This document shows positions 1-6,143 of a stretch of DNA of 13,957 nucleotides, one piece after another. The notes beneath the pieces were generated by a model. That model was not told where the DNA came from. It did no database searches and worked only from the letters and a program-made list of their open reading frames with translations. This DNA comes from an uncultured Lachnospiraceae bacterium (GTDB lineage: Bacteria > Bacillota > Clostridia > Lachnospirales > Lachnospiraceae). The translations under genes were made by a program, and so were the position numbers. Positions within the stretch are counted from its first letter, which is position 1. Every line of letters begins with the position of its first letter. The stretch lies in contig CACZTA010000083.1 in assembly GCA_902783935.1 (NCBI GenBank), forward strand, positions 1 to 13,957. Direction: 5' to 3'.

Positions 1-786
1 GAGAAGGGGAAACTGTTGAGACGTGACTGTATCAAATGTATAGGAGTAGGTGTCGCGGGACATGTCGGCGGAAGCTGCTCCAGCGCAGATTTGGTGGCTG
101 CACTGTATTTTCATAAGTTAAAAGTGGATCCTTCCGATCCGGAATGGGAAGGCAGAGACTATTTCCTGCTCTCAAAGGGGCATGTGGCAATTCTTCAGTA
201 TGCGGCACTCGCTGAGAGAGGTTTTTTCCCGACGGAAGATCTTCCTCACTGCAAGGATATCGGCTTCTATCTCCAGGGGCACCCGCATCTCGGGACTCCG
301 GGCATCGAGGCGGGGACCGGCTCTCTCGGTCAGGGACTTTCTCTCGGCTCCGGTATTGCGATCGGCATGAAGCTTGACAGGAAACCAAACCGTGTGTATG
401 TGCTTGTGGGCGACGGCGAGATGGATGAAGGCCAGATCTGGGAAGCAGCGATGTCTTCTGCAGCAAAGAAGCTGGATAATCTCTGCGCGATCATTGACAA
501 TAACGGCCTGCAGGCGATGGGACGAATCGCCGACAGACTGCCTTCTGAGCCGGTAGCGGAGAAATGGAAGGCGTTCGGATGGAATGTGATCGAGATCGAC
601 GGCCATAATATGGCGGAAATTCTTGAGGCACTTGATGCGGCTGAACAGTTCAAAGGAAAACCGACGGCGATCATTGCCCATACGGTCAAAGGAAAAGGAA
701 TCAGCTTTGCCGAAAACCAGGTCGGATTCCACAACCGTGCCCTGACGCAGGAAGAATATGACAGAGCACTTGAGGAACTTTCATAA
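1..786 (+). CDS. Transketolase, N-terminal (TPP-binding) subunit, 5' partial
   Basis: This is the pyrophosphate-binding half of a two-gene transketolase, which moves two-carbon ketol units between ketose and aldose phosphates in the cytoplasm. The frame is open from base 1 with no stop. The first visible residues (EKGKLLRRDCIK) already lie inside the conserved N-terminal helix, so the true start is upstream of the window. A TTG at 16 would remove conserved sequence and I do not accept it as the start. Counting from base 1, visible motifs are H21-V-G-G, SKGH at 58-61, GTGSLGQGL near 106-113, and the thiamine diphosphate motif GDGE at 137-140 ending in NN at 167-168. The 261 visible residues fit a subunit of about 275-285. 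It lies 27 bases before the C-terminal subunit and is surely co-expressed with it. Family assignment is firm; the actual sugar substrates are not, because split transketolases also occur in specialised pathways. Confidence 0.95.
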   Translation, partial: EKGKLLRRDCIKCIGVGVAGHVGGSCSSADLVAALYFHKLKVDPSDPEWEGRDYFLLSKGHVAILQYAALAERGFFPTEDLPHCKDIGFYLQGHPHLGTPGIEAGTGSLGQGLSLGSGIAIGMKLDRKPNRVYVLVGDGEMDEGQIWEAAMSSAAKKLDNLCAIIDNNGLQAMGRIADRLPSEPVAEKWKAFGWNVIEIDGHNMAEILEALDAAEQFKGKPTAIIAHTVKGKGISFAENQVGFHNRALTQEEYDRALEELS

Positions 787-799
787 TTATTGAAAGCAC

Positions 800-806
800 A
801 GGAGGA
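800..806 (+). promoter_or_regulatory. Ribosome binding site fixing the start of the transketolase C-terminal subunit
   Basis: AGGAGGA lies 7 bases before the ATG at 814. It selects that ATG over the in-frame TTG at 790, which would place the Shine-Dalgarno sequence inside the gene. Confidence 0.85.
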
Positions 807-813
807 AAAAATC

Positions 814-1749
814 ATGGCTGAAAGAAATCAGAGAACAGTGTTTGGACAGACTCTTGTGGAGCTCTGCCGTGAAAATAAAGATATTGTTGTGCTTGACGCA
901 GACCTGGGCGGTTCGACCATGGGCAAGATGGTGGAAATTGAACCCGGCATGGAAGAGAGACATATTGAGATGGGGATCGCCGAGGCAAATATGCTCTCCA
1001 CAGCGGGCGGCCTTGCCAGAGCCGGAAAGATCCCGTTTGCCTGCTCTTTCGCAGTTTTTTCGGCGGGACGCGCTTATGACCAGATCCGGCAGTCGATTGC
1101 CATCGGAAAACTGAATGTCAAGATCTGCGGTTCTTCTGCGGGATGTTCGGATTTCGGCGACGGCGCCACCCATCAGTCTGTGGATGACATCGCCTATCTC
1201 CGGGTAATCCCGAACATGAACGTGTTTGTGCCGGCCGATGCCAATGAGACAGCGGCAATTGTTAAATATATGGCTTCTCACGAAGGCCCGATGTATATCC
1301 GTGTAAACCGCAATCCGTATGACAACGTCACTCCCGAAAATGCTGAATTTGTTCCGGGTGAGCCGAAAGTTCTGCGGGAAGGTACGGATGTGACTGTGTT
1401 TGCCTGCGGCGTCATGGTAACCAAAGCACTTGAGGCGGCGGAAAAACTTGAAGGAAAGGTCTCCGTCAGAGTCGTCAATGTTCCCTCCATCAAACCGCTG
1501 AATCGTGAAAGTATCGTAAAGCTTTCAAAGGATGTCAAGGGCGTCGTCACAGCGGAAGAGCACAGTATCATCGGAGGTCTGGGCGGAGCTGTCGCCGAGG
1601 CGCTGAGACTGGAGCGCATACCGGTGGAATTTGTGGGGATCGAGGACCGCTTCGGCAGCTCGGCTCACAGCTATGATGATATTCTGAATTATCTCGGCCT
1701 GACTGCGGATCATATCGCAGAGGCAGTTGAAAAGATCAACAGCCTGTGA
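814..1749 (+). CDS. Transketolase, C-terminal (pyrimidine-binding) subunit
   Basis: This is the second half of the split transketolase, giving 311 residues from the ATG at 814, the usual length for this subunit. It contains the pyrimidine-binding domain (about residues 5-170) and the transketolase C-terminal domain (about 185-305). Visible landmarks are the LDADLGGST strand near 27-35, MGIAEANM at 53-60 with the glutamate (E57) that activates thiamine diphosphate, and GDGATHQSVDD from about 115, whose histidine (H120) belongs to the substrate pocket in the family. The C-terminal EEHSIIGGLGGAVAE motif is also present. Together with the upstream subunit it forms the active heteromer, with the active site at the subunit interface. 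In this cluster it would link glyceraldehyde 3-phosphate from the aldolase to the pentose phosphate pool, which is an inference from context. The next gene starts 54 bases downstream. Confidence 0.95.
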   Translation: MAERNQRTVFGQTLVELCRENKDIVVLDADLGGSTMGKMVEIEPGMEERHIEMGIAEANMLSTAGGLARAGKIPFACSFAVFSAGRAYDQIRQSIAIGKLNVKICGSSAGCSDFGDGATHQSVDDIAYLRVIPNMNVFVPADANETAAIVKYMASHEGPMYIRVNRNPYDNVTPENAEFVPGEPKVLREGTDVTVFACGVMVTKALEAAEKLEGKVSVRVVNVPSIKPLNRESIVKLSKDVKGVVTAEEHSIIGGLGGAVAEALRLERIPVEFVGIEDRFGSSAHSYDDILNYLGLTADHIAEAVEKINSL

Positions 1750-1803
1750 GAAAGGCTTTGTGATACCGGATTATATTTATCAGAAATAAAGGAGGACGGA
1801 ATA

Positions 1804-2700
1804 ATGAAGGTTGGTTTTATCGGACTGGGCATCATGGGAAGGCCTATGTGCAAGAATCTGCTGAAGGCAGGTTATGAAGTGACGGCATTTGATCCTTTTG
1901 CGGCAGCAGCTCTGGATGACGTGGTTTCCTGCGGCGCAGTAAGAGGGACGAGCAATGCCGATGTGGCGTCAAAGAGCGACGTCGTGATCACGATGGTTCC
2001 CAATTCTCCTCACGTGAGGGCCGCTGTTTTCGGTGAAAACGGTGTAGCTGAAGGCGCAAAGAAAGGCCTTGACATTATCGACATGAGCTCCATCGCTCCG
2101 CTGGAGTCAAAAGATATCGCTGAGAAATGCGCAGAAATCGGGATCAATATGATGGACGCCCCGGTATCGGGGGGAGAGCCGAAGGCAATCGACGGGACGC
2201 TTTCCATTATGTGCGGCGGTCCGGCAGCTCTTTTTGAGAAATATAAGGACCTGCTCGGCGTGCTGGGCGCTTCTGTCGTACACTGCGGAGACGTGAACGG
2301 CGCCGGCAACACAACAAAACTGGCGAACCAGGTTATCGTGGCTGTTAATATTGCCGCGTGTGCGGAAGCTTATGAGCTGGCTGTCATGGCAGGTGTGGAT
2401 CCGGAGAAGGTCTATTCGGCGATTCGCGGCGGTCTGGCAGGGTCCACGGTTATGGACGCCAAGGTCCCGATGATGATGGACGGCAATTTCAAGCCCGGAT
2501 TCCGCATCGATCTGCATATCAAGGATCTGAATAATGCACTTGATACCGGTCACGGTGTCGGGACGCCGATGCTCCTGACCAGCGCAGTTCAGGAAATGCT
2601 GCAGTGGCTCCACAATAACGGCTGCGGCAGCGATGATCACAGTGCAATCCTGAAGTATTATGAGAAGCTCAGCGGTACGGAAATGCGCAAGAAAAACTGA
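1804..2700 (+). CDS. garR: Tartronate semialdehyde reductase (2-hydroxy-3-oxopropionate reductase)
   Basis: An NAD(P)H-dependent reductase of the 3-hydroxyisobutyrate dehydrogenase superfamily, 298 residues. Recalled side by side with E. coli GarR, it agrees over long stretches: the N-terminal GLGIMG at 7-12, ITMVPNSPHV near 62-71, IDMSSIAPL near 92-100, the substrate loop DAPVSGGEPKAIDGT at 118-132, TKLANQVIVA at 171-180, and FRIDLHIKDL at 233-242. The catalytic lysine is K172, with N175 and K240 also in place. D30 at the end of the second strand hints at NAD(H) preference. GGAGG at 1791-1795 fixes the ATG. GarR normally reduces tartronate semialdehyde to D-glycerate in galactarate or glucarate breakdown, but no hexarate dehydratase, GarL aldolase or glycerate kinase is visible in this window. 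It could therefore serve an aldehyde made by the aldolase downstream. The family call is very firm; the physiological substrate is probable. Confidence 0.92.
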   Translation: MKVGFIGLGIMGRPMCKNLLKAGYEVTAFDPFAAAALDDVVSCGAVRGTSNADVASKSDVVITMVPNSPHVRAAVFGENGVAEGAKKGLDIIDMSSIAPLESKDIAEKCAEIGINMMDAPVSGGEPKAIDGTLSIMCGGPAALFEKYKDLLGVLGASVVHCGDVNGAGNTTKLANQVIVAVNIAACAEAYELAVMAGVDPEKVYSAIRGGLAGSTVMDAKVPMMMDGNFKPGFRIDLHIKDLNNALDTGHGVGTPMLLTSAVQEMLQWLHNNGCGSDDHSAILKYYEKLSGTEMRKKN

Positions 2701-2720
2701 AATATAAGAATCATGGAGAA

Positions 2721-3500
2721 ATGTATAAACTGTTCATTGTGATTGGTGAAAAGACGGTTCTGGACAGTATAGCAGAACTGTTTCCATGGAAGCAGGTTGG
2801 ATTTGAAGTGACAGGGAAATACTCGGAAGCGTCCAAGGCGCTTCCGGTGCTGAAAGAGCATCCTGCGGATGTCCTCCTGTCTGATACACGGATGCCTGAA
2901 ATGAGCGGATTTGAAATGGTCAGACAGGTGCGGACATTCTCTGAGATGAGAGTGGTCATGATCGGAAGCAATACGGGATACAGTGTGTTGAGGGAAGCAC
3001 TGCAGCTGCGTATTTCAGATTTTCTTCTGAAACCGCTGAATTACAATGATGTCCTTCAGTGCTTTGAAAACATCAGGCATGAGCTTGACGGCCAGCTTGT
3101 TTTCCGGGAGCCGGAGACGGGTTCGTATTACAAAAGGATCGTCGGAAAAGTAGATGACTATCTGCGGGTCAATTATCAGCACGCCACGTTAAATAAGGCA
3201 GCTGATCTCGTAGGGATCAGTACCGGTTACCTTTCCAGGATTTATAAAGAACATAAGGGTATGCGGTTTGCGGAGATGCTGACCCGTGTCCGGATGGAAA
3301 AAGCGGGACAGCTTCTCCTGGATCCGGGTTACAGGAACTATGAGATTGCCGGGATGGTCGGGTACACGAATCCGAATAATTTCACCAGAGCGTTTAAGGC
3401 ATTTTACAGAATGACCCCGAAGGAGTACCGGACCGGGACGTGCAAAAACCGAAACGAAAGCGATAATCAGGAGGTTTTATCCGGTGCGCCGGAGAAATGA
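2721..3500 (+). CDS. AraC-family regulator with degenerate receiver-like N-terminal domain
   Basis: A 259-residue protein with YesN-like architecture: a receiver-fold domain (about 1-120), a short linker, and a two-helix-turn-helix AraC DNA-binding domain (about 140-238; first HTH near 157-177, second near 205-229, ending in the typical FKAFYRMTPKEYR). In the receiver, the phosphoacceptor-position aspartate (D55, in SDTRMPEMSG) and the lysine (K104-P105) are kept. The two acidic metal-binding residues expected at 8-9 are I8-G9, and the Ser/Thr switch position is G82. Phosphorylation may therefore be weak or absent. No histidine kinase gene is in the window. The ATG at 2721 follows GGAG by only two bases, so translation may be poor. 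The gene sits inside the catabolic cluster, 20 bases after garR and 11 bases before the aldolase start, so it is probably a local activator co-transcribed with its targets. Confidence 0.88.
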   Translation: MYKLFIVIGEKTVLDSIAELFPWKQVGFEVTGKYSEASKALPVLKEHPADVLLSDTRMPEMSGFEMVRQVRTFSEMRVVMIGSNTGYSVLREALQLRISDFLLKPLNYNDVLQCFENIRHELDGQLVFREPETGSYYKRIVGKVDDYLRVNYQHATLNKAADLVGISTGYLSRIYKEHKGMRFAEMLTRVRMEKAGQLLLDPGYRNYEIAGMVGYTNPNNFTRAFKAFYRMTPKEYRTGTCKNRNESDNQEVLSGAPEK

Positions 3501-3506
3501 GAGGGG
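3501..3506 (+). promoter_or_regulatory. Ribosome binding site fixing the aldolase start
   Basis: GAGGGG is placed 5 bases before the ATG at 3512. A competing in-frame ATG at 3497 overlaps the regulator stop codon (ATGA) but has GGAGA only one base away, too close for efficient use, so the 3512 start is preferred. Confidence 0.65.
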
Positions 3507-3511
3507 ATAAA

Positions 3512-4174
3512 ATGCAAAACAATCGGGAACAGATTATACAGAATGTGAAAGAAAAAAAACTGATTGCGATTGTGAGGGGAATTGATCCGGTCTATATGAC
3601 GGATCTGGGAAATGCCCTTCTCGCAGGAGGGATTAATATGGTCGAAGTGACCTTCGACCAGAGACAGAGCGATGATTTCAGTGCGACAGTCAGTGCTGTT
3701 TCCGCGCTGAAAGAAGCGCTTGGAGAGAAAATGTATGTCGGAGCAGGCACTGTTCTGACCAGAGAGCAGGTGGATCTGGCGGTATCCGCCGGGGCCGGGT
3801 ATATTGTAACGCCGGCTGTAGACTGCAGCCTGATCCGCTACGCCAGGGAGAAAGGCCTGGTTCTCATGCCGGGAGCCATGACGCCGACAGAGGCATATGA
3901 CGCTTACAATGCAGGGGCTGATTTCGTCAAAGTCTTTCCTGCGGGCGTTCTCGGGCCTTCCTATATTAAGGCGATCCGCGGACCGCTGCCGCATATACCG
4001 CTTCTTGCCGTAGGCGGGATCAGTGAGAAGAATATCCCGGATTTTCTGGCCACGGGAGTAATGGGCTTCGGAATCGGAGGAAATCTCGTGAACGGCGGAT
4101 GGATCCGTGAAGGGCGGTTTGACAGGATCTCCCAACTGGCTTCTGTTTTTGTTCAAAGTACGAAAACAGTGTGA
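3512..4174 (+). CDS. 2-keto-3-deoxy-6-phospho-sugar-acid aldolase (KDPG/KDPGal family)
   Basis: A class I (Schiff-base) aldolase of the Eda/DgoA family, 220 residues from the ATG at 3512, slightly longer than the usual 205-215. It cleaves 2-keto-3-deoxy-6-phosphogluconate or -galactonate to pyruvate and glyceraldehyde 3-phosphate. Visible landmarks are LIAIVRG at 17-23 at the first strand, MVEVTF at 43-48 with the catalytic glutamate E45, the phosphate or ketoacid loop VGAGTVLT at 76-83, YIVTPAVD at 97-104, and the Schiff-base lysine K140 in DFVKVFPA. AVGGI at 166-170 closes the barrel. With a galactonate dehydratase and a 2-keto-3-deoxy sugar-acid kinase downstream, the KDPGal role (DgoA-like) is the natural reading, though Eda-type enzymes are lax about C4 configuration. 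Because garR is close by, cleavage of a hexarate-derived ketoacid to tartronate semialdehyde is a possible second activity; this is inference only. Confidence 0.9.
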   Translation: MQNNREQIIQNVKEKKLIAIVRGIDPVYMTDLGNALLAGGINMVEVTFDQRQSDDFSATVSAVSALKEALGEKMYVGAGTVLTREQVDLAVSAGAGYIVTPAVDCSLIRYAREKGLVLMPGAMTPTEAYDAYNAGADFVKVFPAGVLGPSYIKAIRGPLPHIPLLAVGGISEKNIPDFLATGVMGFGIGGNLVNGGWIREGRFDRISQLASVFVQSTKTV

Positions 4175-4313
4175 GAAATGATAGAGTTTCTGGATTATTG
4201 ATAGGTTTTGATGAATTTCTATAAAAATTGAAAGGAAATCACAAGGCGGGTTTCTGTTTTGTTTTCGGAATTATTGCTAAAATGTCTATACAAGTAGGCG
4301 AAAAGAGGCAAAC
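4175..4313 (+). promoter_or_regulatory. 139-base gap with possible promoter for the cyclase gene
   Basis: This A/T-rich gap breaks the otherwise tight gene spacing. An extended -10 element, TG-C-TAAAAT, sits at 4275-4283, about 30 bases before the next start. A -35 element at the right distance (TGTTTT, 4255-4260) is poor, so an activator would be expected if the promoter is real. A short A/T inverted repeat (AATTT...AAATT, within about 4215-4230) could be an operator but is too weak to assert. No convincing terminator follows the aldolase gene. Confidence 0.35.
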
Positions 4314-4994
4314 ATGATGAAAAAATATCTGTCTTATATTCTGGATCCCGAGGCGCCGGTTTGGCCGGGAGAGCCGACGATTGAGATTACGCACTGTACA
4401 GAGATCAAGGGGGACTGTCTGTACAATTCATTCTCGAGCGTCCTTCCGGATCACTGCGGGACCCATTATGATGCGCCCTGGCATTTTAATCCGAAGGGAC
4501 CTAAGATTACGGAACTTCCGATGGAGTACTTCTGGTTTGAGAATGTTTTTGAACTGGATCTGCCGAAAAATGCCGGTGAAGGAGTCCTGGCAGAGGACCT
4601 GAAACCGTGGGCGGAGGAAATCCGGAAAGCGGATCTTCTGCTTATCCGGACCGGATTTTCGTCGGTCAGACGCGGGAATCCGGAAGTATACGGCCACAAC
4701 GGGCCATATCTGTCTCCGGAAGCAGCGGAATATCTGGTCCGGGAGTTTCCGGAACTGAAGACGGTCGGGTTTGATTTTCTGTCCGTCGGCAGTCCGGCGA
4801 ATAATCTGTCTGCAGCCGCGCACCAGATGCTGCTGGGCTGCCATACGGATCATTTTGTCACTGCGATTGAAGACATGGATTTGTCCTGTCTGTATGAAGA
4901 ACACGGAAAGATCCGCAGAGTGATTGCCGCTCCTTTAAGGATTTCCGGGACGGACAGTTCGCAGGTCTGTGTGATTGCGGAGTTTGACGAGTAA
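4314..4994 (+). CDS. Cyclase-family metal-dependent hydrolase (kynurenine formamidase-like fold)
   Basis: A 226-residue member of the cyclase family (PF04199), which includes kynurenine formamidase and isatin hydrolase. The family signature HxGTHxDxPxH reads H47-C-G-T-H51-Y-D53-A-P-W-H57 and supplies the ligands for a divalent metal. Downstream family elements are also present: GPYLSPEAAEYL, VGFDFLSV, and the closing HTDHFVTAIEDMDLSCL region, where the family usually has an 'EnL.nLd.L' pattern. AGAGG at 4304-4308 serves either the ATG at 4314 or the one at 4317. There are no tryptophan-degradation genes around, so kynurenine formamidase is unlikely. In a sugar-acid cluster, hydrolysis of a lactone or of another ring or amide bond in the imported compound is an attractive guess, but nothing in the sequence proves it. 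It stands apart from its neighbours by gaps of 139 and 72 bases. Confidence 0.85.
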   Translation: MMKKYLSYILDPEAPVWPGEPTIEITHCTEIKGDCLYNSFSSVLPDHCGTHYDAPWHFNPKGPKITELPMEYFWFENVFELDLPKNAGEGVLAEDLKPWAEEIRKADLLLIRTGFSSVRRGNPEVYGHNGPYLSPEAAEYLVREFPELKTVGFDFLSVGSPANNLSAAAHQMLLGCHTDHFVTAIEDMDLSCLYEEHGKIRRVIAAPLRISGTDSSQVCVIAEFDE

Positions 4995-5006
4995 GAATTC
5001 GGCACT

Positions 5007-5034
5007 TTGAAAGGTGTGGAAGGATATCTATTTT
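5007..5034 (+). promoter_or_regulatory. Possible promoter for the ABC binding-protein gene
   Basis: TTGAAA (5007-5012) and TATTTT (5029-5034) are separated by 16 bases, each a fair match to the vegetative consensus, and the spacing suits a transcript starting near 5041. This lies in the 72-base gap upstream of the binding-protein gene, a place where a dedicated promoter would make sense because binding proteins are needed in excess. The evidence is consensus match only. Confidence 0.35.
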
Positions 5035-5051
5035 TTTATGTTTCATGGTTC

Positions 5052-5059
5052 AAGGAGGG
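5052..5059 (+). promoter_or_regulatory. Ribosome binding site of the binding-protein gene
   Basis: AAGGAGGG lies 7 bases before the ATG at 5067. It rules out the in-frame TTG at 5007, which would add 20 residues in front of a clean signal peptide. Confidence 0.85.
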
Positions 5060-5066
5060 AATCACT

Positions 5067-6008
5067 ATGAGGAAGCATTTTGCAGTACTTGCCGCGGCGG
5101 CTGTCGCCATTTCTGTCATTTCCGTACCTGTGCTTGCGGATGACCTGACCGTTGGCTTCAGCCAGTATGCATCTTACAATAACTGGCGTGTGACGAACAC
5201 GGATGATATTAACCGTGCTTTGAACGAGCAGGGCTGGAAGGTTATTTTTTCGGATGCAAATGATGATACCGCGCAGCAGATCTCGGATCTGGAAGATATG
5301 ATCGCACAGCAGCCGGATTATCTGGTTATCGGCCCGAGAGAAAAAGAAGGTTACGAAAACGTCCTTGAAGAAGCAAAAGATGCCGGTATCAAAGTGGTTC
5401 TTTATGACCGTGAAGCGGAAGGCGATTTTGATGTACTGATCCAGGGCGATTATATCATGGAAGGCGAGAATGTCGGCAAGGCCGTCATTGACACCTTCGG
5501 AGAAGATGCCGAAATCAATATCGTCGAGCTGACCGGAACACCCGGGGCGGATGTAACAGCCCAGCGTTCGGAAGGCTTCATGAATATTGTTGATCAGTAT
5601 GATAATTACAAGATCCTCGCTTCCCAGGTAGGAAACTTCTCCCGAACAGAGTCCCAGACCGCCATGGAAAACCTGATTCAGTCCTACGGCGATCAGATCG
5701 ATGTGGTCTATGCGCATTCAGATGATAACGCGATCGGCGCGATCAACGCGATTGTGGCAGCAGGCCTTAAGCCGGGCGAAGACATCAAGGTCTTCGGCGT
5801 GGACGGAACCAAGGACGGCCTGCAGGCGATTGTTGACGGCCAGATGACAGCGACCTATCTCTGCAATCCGTTCTACGGCGATGCGATCGTCGGCCTGATC
5901 AATGATCTGGAAGCAGGCAAGACGTTTGATGAGAGAGTTGTCCTTGAGGGCAAGCTGTATACGATCGATAATGCTCAGGAATCTCTGGATGCCGGTGAGG
6001 GATTCTGA
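5067..6008 (+). CDS. Sugar ABC transporter substrate-binding protein, YtfQ-like
   Basis: A 313-residue periplasmic-binding-protein family 1 (ribose/galactose type) protein that captures the transported ligand outside the membrane. The N-terminus is a signal peptide: MRKHF, a hydrophobic stretch (about 6-20), then VLA|DD, giving a cut after A24. There is no lipobox cysteine, which is odd for a Gram-positive binding protein. Against E. coli YtfQ from memory, the pattern LTVGFSQ...NWR, VLYDRE, IVELTGTPGA, VYAHSDDNAIGAI, AAGLKPGEDI and VDG is conserved. The W40-R41 pair (mature 16-17) and D114-R115 (mature 90-91) fall where YtfQ has its sugar-contacting Trp/Arg and Asp/Arg. A furanose-form hexose or a related acid is therefore the likely ligand, but this is inferred. 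It heads the transporter genes; the ATPase gene follows after a hairpin-containing gap of 135 bases. Confidence 0.92.
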   Translation: MRKHFAVLAAAAVAISVISVPVLADDLTVGFSQYASYNNWRVTNTDDINRALNEQGWKVIFSDANDDTAQQISDLEDMIAQQPDYLVIGPREKEGYENVLEEAKDAGIKVVLYDREAEGDFDVLIQGDYIMEGENVGKAVIDTFGEDAEINIVELTGTPGADVTAQRSEGFMNIVDQYDNYKILASQVGNFSRTESQTAMENLIQSYGDQIDVVYAHSDDNAIGAINAIVAAGLKPGEDIKVFGVDGTKDGLQAIVDGQMTATYLCNPFYGDAIVGLINDLEAGKTFDERVVLEGKLYTIDNAQESLDAGEGF

Positions 6009-6053
6009 TTATTAAAGACGAACATTGCACGGGATATCTGAGGAGGATACTTT

Positions 6054-6074
6054 CAGGTATTCACAAAGTACCTG
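6054..6074 (+). repeat. Inverted repeat in the binding protein-ATPase gap
   Basis: CAGGTA (6054-6059) and TACCTG (6069-6074) form a 6-base-pair stem with a 9-base loop, extendable inward by one wobble pair. It sits just ahead of the stronger hairpin at 6096-6123 and may be part of the same folded RNA. It has no T-run, so it would not terminate alone. Confidence 0.5.
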
Positions 6075-6095
6075 GGCAGGAACCGACAGCACCGG

Positions 6096-6130
6096 AATGG
6101 GGAAGCTACAGGGCTTCCCCATTCTTTTGT
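6096..6130 (+). terminator. Strong hairpin between binding-protein and ATPase genes: likely attenuator or partial terminator
   Basis: AATGGGGAAGC (6096-6106) pairs perfectly with GCTTCCCCATT (6113-6123), an 11-base-pair stem with a 6-base loop, followed by CTTTTGTTC. The T-tract is interrupted, so termination is probably partial. Such a structure after a binding-protein gene typically lowers expression of the membrane components, or protects the upstream message end, so that the binding protein is made in excess. Confidence 0.75.
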
Positions 6131-6143
6131 TCAGGAGAAAAAT

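Noticed and set aside
3028-3041. Sequence resembling a catabolite-control (cre) site, TGAAACCGCTGAAT
   Set aside because: It lies inside the receiver coding region over the conserved KPL codons, misses the last two consensus bases, and is far from any promoter.
3467-4156. Minus-strand open frame opposite the aldolase gene
   Set aside because: It lies opposite the aldolase, whose catalytic residues are all present, and its composition is unlike a real protein.
4143-4169. Inverted repeat CTGTTTT...AAAACAG at the end of the aldolase gene
   Set aside because: It is an A/T-rich 7-base-pair stem with a 13-base loop, lies inside the coding region and has no following T-run, so it is not a credible terminator.
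1-4994. Sulfoquinovose breakdown (split transketolase or sulfo-Entner-Doudoroff type)
   Set aside because: The split transketolase, aldolase and GarR-family reductase superficially fit. However, there is no sulfoquinovosidase, sulfosugar isomerase or sulfonate exporter, and the reductase and dehydratase match GarR and DgoD more closely.
6041-6046. AGGAGG suggesting a small gene in the binding protein-ATPase gap
   Set aside because: No ATG, GTG or TTG with a meaningful frame follows at a usable distance.
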